DNA of 64,000 nt from Triplophysa rosa. Lineage: Eukaryota > Chordata > Actinopteri > Cypriniformes > Nemacheilidae. The notes under the pieces are model-generated. The model worked only from the letters and a program-made list of their open reading frames with translations, made no database searches and was not told where the DNA came from. Shown piece by piece: positions 47,103 to 57,750 of this stretch; the first letter of the stretch is position 1, and the number at the start of each line of letters is the position of its first letter. The stretch spans positions 14,325,817 to 14,389,816 of the forward strand of contig NC_079913.1 in the NCBI RefSeq assembly GCF_024868665.1. Direction: 5' to 3'. The position numbers and the translations under genes were made by a program.

Positions 47103-48937
47103 AACGTGCCCTTCCCCTGGGAAAGCAGGTCCTTCGTCAGGGGAATCGGCCAGGGGGGAGCTGTCATCAAGAGCATTAGCTCCGAGAACCAAGTCCGGTT
47201 GGGCCAGTGTGGCGCAACGAGTAACACTTCATGTTCCTCTTCCCTGACCTTGCACAGGGTCTGTGCAATGAGGCTCACTGGGGGGAAGGCGTACTTCCGC
47301 TTGTCCTGCGGCCAGCTGTGCGCTAGGGCATCCGTGCCGAGGGGTCCCTCGGTCAGAGAGTACCAAAGCAGGCAATGGGTGGTTTCGAGGGAGGCAAACA
47401 GGTCCACCTGGGCCTGCCCGAACTGCACCCAAATGAGTTGGACTGCGCGGGGGTGGAGTCGCCACTCTCCGCGAGGCGTAGACTGACGAGAGAGCGCGTC
47501 GGCTGTCTGGTTCAGGTCGCCTGGGATATACGTGGCACGCAGGGAGCGGATCACCTGCTGACTCCACCGGAGGAGGCGTCGGGCAAGTCGTGTTAACTGC
47601 AGTGAGCGAACGCCACCCTGACGATTGATATACGCTACTGCAGTAGTGCTGTCCGACCGGACCAGCACGTGCTTGCCCTGCACGAGAGGCTGCAGCCTCT
47701 TCAGTGCGAGTAGCACAGCCCACAACTCTAGGCAATTGATATGCCAGCGCAGGCGGGGGCCCGTCCAAAGCCCCGACACTGCGTGCCCGTTGCACACTGC
47801 ACCCCAACCCTGCAGGGAGGCGTCTGTTGTCACCACGACATGCCTCGTAACCTGCCCTAGGGGTACCCCTGCCCGACGGAAGGCCATGGAAGACCACGGG
47901 GTTAGGGTGCGTCGGCAGCAAGGCGTAATCACCATCTGCCTGCTGCCGGTGTGCCACGCTCCCCAAGGAACTCGACTCAGGAGCCAGTGTTGAAGCGGCC
48001 TCATGTGCATCAACCCGAGGGGTATCACCGCCGCCGAGGATGCCATGTGTCCCAGGAGCCTCTGAAATAGTTTCAGGGGAACCGCCGACTGCGTGAAATG
48101 ATCCAGGCAGTTCAACACCGACTGGGCGCGTACTGCGGACAGTCGCGCTGTCATGGTGACAGAGTTGAGTTCCATACCAAGATAGAGGATGCTCTGCACA
48201 GGGGAGAGCATGCTCTTCTCTCGGTTGACCTGTAGTCCCAATCGATCTAGGTGCCGGAGCACCAGGTCCCTGTGTGCACACAACAGATCTCGCGAGTGAG
48301 CCAAGATAAGCCAGTCGTCGAGATAGTTGAGTACCCGCACACCTCTCCCCCTGAGGGGAGAGAGGGCGGCCTCCACGATCTTCGTAAAGACTCGTGGAGA
48401 CAGAGACAGACCGAAGGGGAGGACTCTGTACTGATATGCCCGACCCTCGAAAGCGAACCGTAGGAACGGGCGATGACGAGGGAGAATCGAGACATGAAAG
48501 TAAGCGTCCTTCAGGTCGATTGCCATGAACCAATCCTGACATCTGACGGATGCCAGGATGCGCTTCTGCGTGAGCATCCTGAACGGCAGCTTGTGCAGGT
48601 GTCTGTTCAGGATACGCAGATCTAGGATGGGGCGCACCCCCCCGCCTTTTTTGGGGACGATGAAGTAAGGGCTGTAAAACCCCTTGGACATCTCGGCTAA
48701 GGGGACGGACTCGATCGCACCCTTCGCCAGAAGGGTGGCGACCTCGCTCCGTAGTACGGGAGCATCCCGGCCTCTGACCGAGGTGACGAGGATGCCCCGA
48801 AACTTGGGCGGGTTTCTGGCGAACTGGATCGCGTAGCCGAGACGGATCGTCCTTCTTAGCCACCGTGACGGTGTGGGAAGCTCGAGCCAAGCTCCCAGGG
48901 ACCGTGACAGGGGGACTAAGGGAACGATCTGCTTCAT
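47036..48937 (-). CDS. DIRS reverse transcriptase and RNase H polyprotein
   Basis: 633 residues from ATG. Reverse transcriptase: GFYSPYFIVPKKGGG (86-100), AIDLKDAYFHV with Asp141, LPFGLSLSPRVF, and the catalytic NYLDDWLIL (204-212). RNase H: VTTDASLQGWG (Asp372), NCLELWAVLL (Glu404), VRSDSTTAVAYIN (Asp429), and NQTADALSRQ near 480. The C-terminal VDLFASLETTH to VAPHWPNRTWF block corresponds to the region that the DIRS literature likens to a Dam-type methyltransferase; no clear DPPY motif is seen. It copies the element RNA to DNA. The frame is fully open here, broken in copies A and C. Another long frame overlaps it. Confidence 0.92.
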   Translation of the reverse strand: MKQIVPLVPLSRSLGAWLELPTPSRWLRRTIRLGYAIQFARNPPKFRGILVTSVRGRDAPVLRSEVATLLAKGAIESVPLAEMSKGFYSPYFIVPKKGGGVRPILDLRILNRHLHKLPFRMLTQKRILASVRCQDWFMAIDLKDAYFHVSILPRHRPFLRFAFEGRAYQYRVLPFGLSLSPRVFTKIVEAALSPLRGRGVRVLNYLDDWLILAHSRDLLCAHRDLVLRHLDRLGLQVNREKSMLSPVQSILYLGMELNSVTMTARLSAVRAQSVLNCLDHFTQSAVPLKLFQRLLGHMASSAAVIPLGLMHMRPLQHWLLSRVPWGAWHTGSRQMVITPCCRRTLTPWSSMAFRRAGVPLGQVTRHVVVTTDASLQGWGAVCNGHAVSGLWTGPRLRWHINCLELWAVLLALKRLQPLVQGKHVLVRSDSTTAVAYINRQGGVRSLQLTRLARRLLRWSQQVIRSLRATYIPGDLNQTADALSRQSTPRGEWRLHPRAVQLIWVQFGQAQVDLFASLETTHCLLWYSLTEGPLGTDALAHSWPQDKRKYAFPPVSLIAQTLCKVREEEHEVLLVAPHWPNRTWFSELMLLMTAPPWPIPLTKDLLSQGKGTLWHPRPDLWNLHVWPLDGTRRS

Positions 48938-49314
48938 CGACCCCCCGGGGGGTGGTTCGATGGCTGGCAGTGCGGGTCTCTCGCCGGGGGCGGGCCCCCG
49001 GGAAGAAGACTGGCTCTGCTGGCTTGCCTGCCTGGCGATGCAGACCCCAGCACCGTCGATTTGAGAGTGCTGAGGACTGCAAAATACATTCGATGTTGCG
49101 CCTCGCCAAGACGCAACGTCGAGTGGCCGAACACCGTCTGACAGAGGGTGAGAGCGGCTGTGAAGAACACCCAGGGAGATAGGAAACTCTTTTTGTGAAA
49201 AAGTGGGCGCTAGGCCCCCGTGGGAACCAGGCAGGAACCGTCCCGGATCGACCGTCCAGCGATGTCATGGCTGGATACGGGCCCGATGGTGTTAACCTCC
49301 CTGGGGTCTTCCCG

Positions 49315-50706
49315 TCAGGAACGCTTCTTCCTCGAAGGTTGTTGACGGGGTGGTGGTCTCCCCTTCGACGCCCTTTTCCGGGATGCCGCCTGGGTAGGGA
49401 GCGCTGGAACCGGAGCTGGCTTCGAAGGGGGCCGGGGCTGCTGGGAAGCAGAGGCCGCACGGGAACTCGAAGGCCTACGGGCGGCCGAGTCTCGGCGGGG
49501 AAGAATATGGCTAATCGCCTCCGTCTGCTTCTTCACCGTCGAGAACTGCTGAGCGAAGTCCTCGACAGTGTCACCAAACAGCCCACCCTGCGCAATGGGC
49601 GCGTCGAGAAAGCGGACTTTCTCAGCGTCGCTCATTTGCGCAAGGTTGAGCCAGAGATGCCTCTCCTGGACCACCATGGTGGACATCGCCCGACCCAGGG
49701 CCCGCGCGGTCACCTTGGTCGCCCTTAGAGCGAGGTCGGTGGCGGTGCGGAGTTCCTGCATTAACCCCGGGTCGGTCTTACCCTCGTGGATCTCTTTCAA
49801 CGCCTTGGCCTGATGGACCTGCAGGATGGCCATGGCGTGGAGAGAGGAGGCAGCTTGGCCCGCGGCAGTGTAGGCCTTCGACACCAGCGATGCCGAAGTC
49901 CTACATGCTTTGGACGGGAGTTTCGGTCGACCTCTCCAGGTGGACGCCGCCTGCGGGCACAGGTGCACCGCGACTGCACGTTCCACCTGGGGCACGTCGA
50001 CGTAACCCCTAGCCGCCCCACCATCGAGGGAAGAGAGAGCGACGGAACCGGTCTGACGTGTACGCGCCGAAAAGGGGGCGTTCCACGTCTTCGCCAGTTC
50101 CTCATGCACCTCCGGGAAAAATGGAACCGGGGTTGGGCGCGGCTTGGAGTCGCGCTCAGAGCCCAAGAACCACGTATCCAACCGTGAGCGCTGGGGGAGA
50201 GGCACCGGAGTACACTCTAACCCAATGCACACGGCGGCCCGGGAAAGCATGGCCGACATCTCGACATCCGCCTCCTCCTGAGCTCGTCCCCCCCTAGGGG
50301 GGAGCTGCAGAGAGTCGTCGGGATCGGATGCCAGCAATTCGCTCTCCGATGCTGCGATGGACATCTCATCCTCATCACGCATCGTGTCCGACTGCGTGAA
50401 GGAGGACGCTGACGGTGTGGCACCGCCAGCTAGGGAACAATGAGGCGAGCGAGACGGGGTGCGAGCGGTCCGCGAGCACTTGGCTGACGGATTAGCGCTC
50501 GCAGAAATCCCCATATCACCCTCGCCGCTCGCCTTGGCGAACGGAATGGCCTTAGCCATCCTCGTCACAGCCCGGGAAGCATGCGAGGTGGTGGCTGATT
50601 CTCGGGAGAAAACAGCCACCCGTGCCCGCAACATCTCTATGACCATCTGCCCGCAGTGCGGGCAAGATGAGTCCACGAAGGCTGTCTCAGCGTGTTGGAC
50701 CCCCAA
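49315..50706 (-). CDS. DIRS gag-like ORF
   Basis: Open for 463 codons. It begins at a TTG, so the true start is unclear: the frame continues upstream through RCSHGCGVLIEDG and KHDVCVRCLGVQHAE to a TAA near 50795, with a possible splice acceptor TTTCTCCAG just after that stop. Paired cysteines (CVRC, CPHCGQM) suggest a zinc-binding N-terminus. The central part is helical (MQELRTATDLALRATKVTAR), and the C-terminus is Ser/Arg/Pro-rich and basic (RKRASKGR). It should form the RNA-packaging particle by analogy with other gag proteins. Matches decayed gag at 31156-32140. Confidence 0.78.
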   Translation of the reverse strand: MGVQHAETAFVDSSCPHCGQMVIEMLRARVAVFSRESATTSHASRAVTRMAKAIPFAKASGEGDMGISASANPSAKCSRTARTPSRSPHCSLAGGATPSASSFTQSDTMRDEDEMSIAASESELLASDPDDSLQLPPRGGRAQEEADVEMSAMLSRAAVCIGLECTPVPLPQRSRLDTWFLGSERDSKPRPTPVPFFPEVHEELAKTWNAPFSARTRQTGSVALSSLDGGAARGYVDVPQVERAVAVHLCPQAASTWRGRPKLPSKACRTSASLVSKAYTAAGQAASSLHAMAILQVHQAKALKEIHEGKTDPGLMQELRTATDLALRATKVTARALGRAMSTMVVQERHLWLNLAQMSDAEKVRFLDAPIAQGGLFGDTVEDFAQQFSTVKKQTEAISHILPRRDSAARRPSSSRAASASQQPRPPSKPAPVPALPTQAASRKRASKGRPPPRQQPSRKKRS

Positions 50707-51004
50707 ACACCTGACACAGACATCGTGTTTGTCCCCATCCTCGATGAGGACACCGCACCCATGAGAACAGCGGGATATGCCACGCTGGAGAAATTAGCTC
50801 TTTTAGAACGCAGACGGTGAGTCACCGTCTGCAGGCTCGAACACCTCTAGAACCGCCGAGACGCCCAGGGGGAAGTCGCTGCAGGAAGGGACAGTCCGCT
50901 GCACCACGTCGTAGAACCGGCAATGTAGAGTTTTTGCTAAGCAGCAAGAGAAGATCTTCATAACCGAAGGCTCCGAAGAACAAAAGGTGAATGAATGATG
51001 CACG

Positions 51005-51030
51005 CCGTCTCCCTTTTATACCCGGATGTC
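51005..51030 (-). promoter_or_regulatory. DIRS left-repeat TATA box (copy B)
   Basis: TATAAAAG (complement of 51013-51020) within GGGTATAAAAGGG. The same box recurs in the right inverted repeat at about 45135 in the opposite direction, so the element carries converging promoters. Confidence 0.6.
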
Positions 51031-51167
51031 CGAGGCGGAGTCCGGCATGCAAATTTCATTTGCCAATTTTCATTGGCCTTTTCTAAGTAGTCGGAAACTA
51101 TTGGTTCTCAGGGACGAACCCCATCTGTCGGTTCGACACAACGTCGAGAGACCGACAGAAAGGGAAC

Positions 51168-51797
51168 TATATTTAGGCAGTCCCACCTTGTGAAAATCAA
51201 ATTCTGTTAATAGAAATAGTGATAAAGATTAATTGACCAACTGCATAGGGAAGTTGTACATAGTGTACAGTTGACAGTATTCATTTCGTTTGACAAAAGC
51301 ACTTACACTAATGGCCATCTCTCTGAGCTCCGAGCACAGGTAGTGCTGTTTTATAGTCATCTGATGGTATTCGAGCTTCAATTGTTTATTTGAGATTAGC
51401 TCATATTAGCACTCAAATATTTATAATGTTCCCTAGTTGGAAACAATTTGTACATACAGTGTAGCCGTGTGCTCACGGCAGATCAATACACTGTGAGTTA
51501 GACTGCTGAAATTTAACAGACCAGTGAAATAGAAGAAAAACAGAAACACAGCTAGCTACAGTATTAAACAGATTAATTCTACCGTGTTAAATTGTTAAAC
51601 GAATAGTTCCCCCAAAAATGAAATTAACTGTGTAATTTTGAGATGGAGAGGGCGTGCCGCCATATTGATTGTAGTTCACAATTTAATGGCATTACAAATT
51701 TGGGAACAGCCAAGATTCTAGTCTAGTTAGTCTAGTCTACTCTATTCACACAGTATTCCATGGTAAATCAACAAAAACATTGGCATTACCATGATAC
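51168..51797. other. unannotated intron sequence
   Basis: AT-rich. No exon or repeat ends recognised. Confidence 0.5.
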
Positions 51798-52499
51798 ATG
51801 TCTGTGATGAGGGAGGCATGATGAGAGCCGTGGGAGGAGGACGCGAGGCCGGGACGCGATTGATAATGAGTGTCAGCTGGGCGCCACCGGCCTCGTATCT
51901 CTCACGGAGGAGATCGGAAGCATAAAAGGACAAACAGCAGGAAAATACAGCGAGAGAGGACCGGGTCAAGACATTAGTTAAGTTTTGTTTATGTGTTTAT
52001 GTTCGTGTGGCCGGCAGTCATCCGTAAGGGGCTGCCGGCCTTTTTACTGCTGGATTTATTGTTTGTTTATTTTGATTAAAGTCTTTTGATTGTTCGCCGT
52101 CCCGGCCTCGCTTCCTCCTCCCATGGCTCTCGTCACGCCTCCCTCGTCGCATACCCCCATCGCCCCTCGCAGGCCGGGGGGTACCCACGAGACTGTGCTT
52201 ACTCCCCCCCCGGGGGGCCAGTCTCAACGGCCCCAGCGCCTGGGGGTATGGACAGACGAGAGGAGAGAACGGAGACAGAAGCACCAGGAACGACAGGGGC
52301 GAGAGAGGGGAGAGAGGAAACAGAAAAAAAAATTTGGTCCGGTTCCCCGACACGCTGTCGCTCGGTCCTCAGCCAGCCGAAGATGCTCTTCCTCGCGGTG
52401 CCATGCGGTGGTACTGGACGCTCGGTGGACGGCTCGCACCTCCTCCACCCCCTGGCGGCCAGCGATGGCTCTTCCGGCTGAGGGCAGCCGGTAGCGAGT

Positions 52500-52795
52500 C
52501 ACCCGCTTCCTGCTCCTCCCCTTTCCGGTGGGTGGCAGCAGGCTCCGGCCCATGGCAAGCGGGACTGACTCCTCCGCTCCCTCCCGGACCATCCCACCTC
52601 AACCCAGGGGCGAGGCAGCGAGGCCCTAGTGTCCTGGTGGCCGGAGGTCCCCCGCTTCCTGCTCCTCCCCTTTCTGGCGGACGGCAGCAGGCTCCGGCCC
52701 ATGGCAAGCGGGGCTGACCTCTCCGCTCCCTTTCGGATGGCAGCCACCCCACCTCGACCCAGGCACACGGCAGCAAGCTCTTCGTCCCATCCGGG
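52500..52795. repeat. 149-bp tandem repeat, two units
   Basis: CGCTTCCTGCTCCTCCCCTT recurs at an offset of 149 bases with flanking similarity, including CAGCAGGCTCCGGCCCATGG. It lies in the internal region of the LTR element and causes overlapping GC-rich open frames. Confidence 0.75.
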
Positions 52796-52938
52796 CACAC
52801 GCTCCAGCACCACCGGCTCGGGCAGCCGTTGGCGAACATCCCTCGTCTGCGCTGCCCGACTCCGCAGCACCGCAAGACCCTTCAGGGCGAGGGCTCTTCG
52901 ACAGCATGTCCCTCCTTCCTCCCGGGTTTCGGCACCAC

Positions 52939-53275
52939 TGTAATAAAGCTCAATAAAACGGGAAGGAAGGAGGCGGGAACCGGCGAACAATCAAGACTTT
53001 AATCAAAATAAATAAACAATAAATCCAGCAGTAAAAAGGCCGGCAGCCCCTCGCGGACGACTGCCGGCCAAACGAACATAAACACATAAACAAAACTTAA
53101 CTAATGTCCGGGCCCAGTCCTCTCTCGCTGTATTCTCCTGCCGTTCGTCCTTTTATGCTTCCGATCTCCTCCGTGAGAGATACGAGGCCGGTGGCGCCCA
53201 GCTGACACTCATTATCAATCGCGTCCCGGCCTCGCTTCCTCCTCCCACGGCGCTCGTCACGCCTCCCTCGTCACA
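52939..53275 (-). repeat. 5' LTR, 337 bp
   Basis: TGTGACGAGGGAGG...TTTATTACA. Contains CATAAAAGG (TATA-like) and TTTGATTAAAG (polyadenylation-like). Immediately followed by the primer-binding site. Confidence 0.8.
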
Positions 53276-53489
53276 ATGTCTAAAAAACATACAGTAGTAA
53301 TTCCATAAAACTCTTTTATTAATTGGGGTGAAAATTTATGAATTTCCCTTTGGCACTTTTATATCCAGACTGGATTTAGACCTCATACTTATGCATAAGG
53401 TGTGTCATAAATCATTTGTTTTAATTTCCTTGCGCAACATGTTTATGAAAGCATGTACTGTAGTAATTTGCATGTTTTGTTCTTTTTAG

Positions 53490-53610
53490 AGGAAGAATTG
53501 CGGAAGCTACGAGAAGAAACCAATGTGGAGACCATTAAACAGGAGCTGGAGAGGGAGCGCAGCAGAAGACTTGACCTGGAACAGAAGATGAGTGAAGTCC
53601 TGAAGAACAG
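53490..53610 (+). CDS. gramd4: gramd4 exon (coiled coil)
   Basis: Encodes EELRKLREETNVETIKQELE and RERSRRLDLEQKMSEVLKN, a heptad-rich coiled coil. Acceptor TTCTTTTTAG, donor GTGAGC. Entry phase 1, exit phase 2. It continues the exon at 3138 across the 50-kb intron. Confidence 0.93.
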
Positions 53611-53947
53611 GTGAGCAAACTCCTTGGGACAGAAACATACTCTACGTATATAAACCCATGCACATACAGATATGTGGCCAATACATTGCATGTGCAGTGT
53701 CCCATTGTACAGGCTTTCAGTGTAAATGAAATTAACCTTAACTTAATAAATACATATTCCTAATTGTTTTCATGATTCTTTGATGCACATTTTTCTTAAA
53801 AAAAGCCAAAATCAAAATGTAAATGAACATCAAAATGTGCAACACTGCTCTCCAAATCTTTCTTTTCAAGATCCATAAGAGGTTTCCGTCCAACCTGTCA
53901 TACTGGAACCATTTTTCACCATCCAATCAGGTCATAATGGATTATAT

Positions 53948-54892
53948 TAGTGCTGTCAATCGATTAAAAAAATTAATCGGATTAATCACACATTTTTTCT
54001 GTGATTAATCACGATTAATCGCACACAACTATTTTATTTTAAAATATACTTTTACATTTTAATAATTTCACATTTAATCTTCAAATTGATGTAGAAACAA
54101 CATATTTATTTAACAGCATCATTTTATGAAAGCTAACATTTTGATATTAGTATTGTAACTCATGTCTCTATTAAATTGATTATTTTAACATTAATTATAG
54201 CCATTCAACAGTATAATTGAGAGCTCATGTAGGAAATTGAAGGACACTTTACAGTCTTTAATGCTAAATTATAAATTAAATGCAGAAGAATTCTCATTAA
54301 AGCTATAAAATCACATTGATTTCTTCTTTTATTTTGTTCTTTGATTAACGTTAGTGACAGGAGTCACAGCAGCACGTTTAAGAACGCGGCCCCTTTAAGA
54401 GCTGTCTTAGTACGCAGATCTGACCGTCACCGCACTCCCATTTTCACAACTCTTTGCATTCATTTAAGATTTTATTTTACACCTTGAAGTCTGTGCTTAA
54501 GAAAATGCTAGACAAAACGGGCTTTCTGACATAATCTTGTATGGTTTTATCCATTCAAGCACGAAAGAGAACTTAACACGGATGCGCTGTCTGACAGAGA
54601 TTCACCGACGCAGCCGTTACTGTACACACCAGACTGGACCTCTCATTGCGTTTTGCGCGTCCCACAGTTTAGAAGCTGTCTATCTTCATTGAACGCGTCA
54701 AAGCAACTGTTTAAAATCGCGCTTAAGTGGTTTAAAAGCCTGTACACGAATAAGAGCGTGATTACATAATGTAACGCTAGACAAAGGATGTCAAAACAAA
54801 TGGATGCTGCGTTAATTGCGATAAATATTTTCTCACGCGTTAATTTGAAAAAATTAATCGCATGCATTAACGCGTTAACGTTGACAGCCCTA
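53948..54892. mobile_element. hAT-type non-autonomous element, 945 bp
   Basis: Same TIRs as the copy at 17977, with its own 8-bp duplication GATTATAT (53940-53947, 54893-54900). The two copies are very similar along their length, apart from short indels. Confidence 0.9.
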
Positions 54893-54900
54893 GATTATAT

Positions 54901-56212
54901 ACATTTCAGATAGAAATCAGTGAGATTACAAAAATAAAATCCTTTACATTGGCTTTAATGGTCGATGTGACAACATTGAAAATCCAGTGTGTACTAAATA
55001 TGAATATTACTCCGACACATTTTAAAATGCTACAACACATCCATGTTTATACAGTATAACCATATGAATTTGCATAGAGTATGTTTCAGGTGTATGTTGA
55101 ATTTGGAGCTCATAAACAATTCACCCAAACATAGTTTACCCAAATAAAAAATAATAATAATGAAAGATAAATAATTGGATAAATAATATCAAAATTTTAA
55201 AATGTTTAGTTCTCATGTCTCATGACTGATATTTCCTTACAAGACCCAATGAGATTTAAAGTTATTAACATGTCACCATATTTGAATTTAGCACTTTTTT
55301 GTATTAAGTTTTGATAAATAAACTTGAAATATTAGTGGGCTATATGTACGTGTTACTTCTGCGATTCACGGGAAGAATCGTTTCACTTTAGAATACATTT
55401 ATTAACCCATTGGAGTTGTTTGAAGTACATATATATGTATATACTGTATATATAGCCGTGGAAAAACTAAGAGACCATTTAAAATTGTCATGTCAAATCG
55501 GCATTTCTAGATGTATTGTGGCCATTCCAGTCCAGTGTTTGATGAATTTCAACTAAATCAAACCTTAGGAGTGACATAAAGTCATCCAACAGCAATGCGA
55601 AAGACTAAAACAGCATGACAAGAGACATGAAAACTGTGATAAAAATCAAGGTTGAACCTTTTCTAAATACATGTACAAAATTGTTATTGTGTACAAAGTT
55701 ATATTGCTTAAAGTGAATATCAACTTGTTTTCTTTGCAGTATTTGTGGTCCATTTTATCTGACTGTGATAGCAGGGCTGCCCGCACCACACGATAAGCCT
55801 TTAAAAATAGCTGATATAGCCCACCTCTCATGACCCTGAAGGGTCAATATCTATACGTACAGATTCTGGCACGTGCCAGCACAGAATGTTCTTTCCACTG
55901 ACCTAACAATGCCACATCTAATCAATTTACTTTTGATTGACAACACATGTTAGGGTTCAACTGAGGTCCACTGAGGGGAGTTTCTATTAATAACCCTGCA
56001 AAAACATGTGGAGGGCGAACTTGTGGAGACTATTATGACCTCAGACTTGTATGTTATCTTATCTCAGATGGGTCATTTCTCCAAGACGTTTAGAAAAAGT
56101 CCCAAAACCAAGAAAGATTTGATGCTATTATGCAGTTCATTGATGTTGAATGAATCTACTTTGCCTAATATGAAATTAAATGTTATATTGTCGTTTTTGC
56201 TTCCTGATGAAG
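54901..56212. other. gramd4 intron
   Basis: No bounded element. A segment with GCCGTGGAAAAACTAAGAGACC at about 55455 resembles a common fish repeat. TGCTTCCTGATGAAG just before 56213 is the acceptor region of the next exon. Confidence 0.5.
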
Positions 56213-56274
56213 ATGTGAAGATTCCCCACCTCAACCTCCACGCAAACAGCAACCACCTGCAGCTAACGGCACAG
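56213..56274 (+). CDS. gramd4: gramd4 exon (proline/glutamine-rich linker)
   Basis: 62 nt encoding CEDSPPQPPRKQQPPAANGT, entered in phase 2 and left in phase 1, matching both neighbours. The composition fits the variable Gln/Pro linker of GRAMD4 between coiled coil and conserved core. The exact acceptor (GATGAAG) is the weakest boundary. Confidence 0.75.
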
Positions 56275-57062
56275 GTAACATAAAACATGATAGTCCTTTT
56301 TACACATACAGTCTCGACTGTAAAATTACTGTTAAGAGATAATGTGTGAACACAATCTTTTGAAAAATACCAGCAAATCAGTACTGGAGGTTGTAACATT
56401 ACTAGTAAATTGCCAGTATGATGCTATGTGTGAGCATAGAACATGAGTATTGGTATTGTATGAGAAAATACAAAATTGAGAATGTGCTGATGTACAGTAA
56501 AGGTCTGCTTTGGGCCAGTCATAACTTTTTGATGCACTTGAAAATGAAAAGTCAATGAAACAGTTCAGTAGATCAGTTTAAAGACAATCTACACTGAAAC
56601 CTGCTATAAGACCAAAAATGATTTGTCTGGTTACTATGTAGAACAGTGCAAATCGATCATCTACAGGTATGAGGTTTTATTTTAGATTCTACCTTACAAG
56701 GCAGCTGTCTTTATAAACAGTAGAACACAAGTACAGATCTAAAATCTCTCATATTTCAACATTTTCACAGTTTAATTAATGTTTTGTTTACAGTCTTTGC
56801 ATTTAGTGTTGCCTTTATACCCTATATTGAGATCTTAAAGCTGATTTGTGGTTTTGGTTACTGATTCCGAACTGTTTCAGGAAGCTTCCAGTTGTTATTT
56901 TAGGCACTTGTCTAAATATGTAGACCATGTAGGCCAGACCAACCTGTTTTGTTTGAGGTAGGAAATTAGAATGTGGAGCACAACTCTCTCTCTCTCCTGG
57001 TTTATAGATTTTTAGTTGTGGGCCTTGAAAATAAATGATATCAGTCTGTCTTTTCTCTGTAG

Positions 57063-57198
57063 ACAAACAGCAGAAAGAGACGGTGTGTTATCGGCTGCAG
57101 AACTGGTTATATGATCGGTTTGGGGTTTATATTGAAGATTTTCGGTTTCAGCCTGAGGAGAACACGGTTGAGGCTGAGGAGCCACTAAGTGCTAAAAG
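57063..57198 (+). CDS. gramd4: gramd4 exon (conserved core)
   Basis: Encodes LQNWLYDRFGVYIEDFRFQ and PEENTVEAEEPLSAKR, nearly the same as the vertebrate GRAMD4 core as I recall it. Acceptor TCTCTGTAG, donor GTCAGT. Exit phase 2. Confidence 0.93.
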
Positions 57199-57724
57199 GT
57201 CAGTTACAAAGCTCAAACTGTCACACATTTAGTCTGTTGTTTATTTTTTATTTATTTACACAACATCTTTATAAACACACATGTTTGAAAGAACCCTTCT
57301 AAACAGAACGTAACATCATTAATAGAACTGAACTGACAACTGAAATCCTCAGCTTGCCTCAGATGTTGCCCCCTTGTGGTCAGACTATATTAACCTACAG
57401 ATCAGTTACTGAAATGTAGCAAACTTCATGCTGTACAGTGCGTTTTAAAGGATTAATATTTGTTTATACATTGAAATAGACATGTTGTCGTTGATTTATT
57501 TTGCATTCTTATGAGAAACTGTATATTGACACTTTGAAACCATTCAGACCATCCTAGCAACCTCAGCATCACTTACACAACACCAATCATTCAGTTTTGC
57601 ATAGGCAAGCAACACTCACATGTATAACGCATTTAAAATGTAAAAATCTAAGGGTAAAAATTCTGATTTTTGCATGTGTTTGACTGTCCCTTTAACATGG
57701 AAAATGCTTTTATCTTTATTACAG

Positions 57725-57750
57725 ATTAACAGAAAATATGCGACGACTTA
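57725..57750 (+). CDS. gramd4: gramd4 26-nt microexon
   Basis: Encodes R-LTENMRRL-K across its junctions, as in GRAMD4. Acceptor TATTACAG, donor GTAAGT. Too short to show up as an open frame, but phase and peptide both fit. Confidence 0.88.

Larger units (their letters stand above)
44963..51167 (-). mobile_element. DIRS retrotransposon copy B, nearly intact
   Basis: 6.2 kb, read on the minus strand. The left tip GTTCCCTTTCTG ends at 51167, followed by the promoter-bearing inverted repeat, gag, RT/RNase H and tyrosine recombinase. A ~700-bp non-coding tail, the internal complementary region and the right inverted repeat (ending GAGACGTT at 44963) complete it. Both tips carry GTT, the short core seen at DIRS termini. 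No target duplication. Its only clear lesions are one nonsense codon in the recombinase and one in the long overlapping frame. Confidence 0.93.
51803..53275 (-). mobile_element. non-autonomous LTR element with inverted 3' LTR
   Basis: Perfect 5-bp duplication ATGTC (51798-51802, 53276-53280). Read on minus: a 5' LTR (53275-52939), one base, then primer-binding site TGGTGCCGAAACCCGGGA, and about 770 bp of GC-rich internal sequence without a pol gene. A purine tract (complement of about 52152-52168) comes next, then 58 bases of LTR start (from 52151). It then switches abruptly to the reverse complement of the LTR, down to its own TG start at 51803. Both outer ends are therefore LTR starts. Confidence 0.82.

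Noticed and set aside
52018..52990. Several 80-168-codon Arg/Pro/Gly-rich frames
   Set aside because: GC-rich non-coding body of an LTR element with a 149-bp tandem repeat. A degenerate gag cannot be excluded, but there is no motif support.
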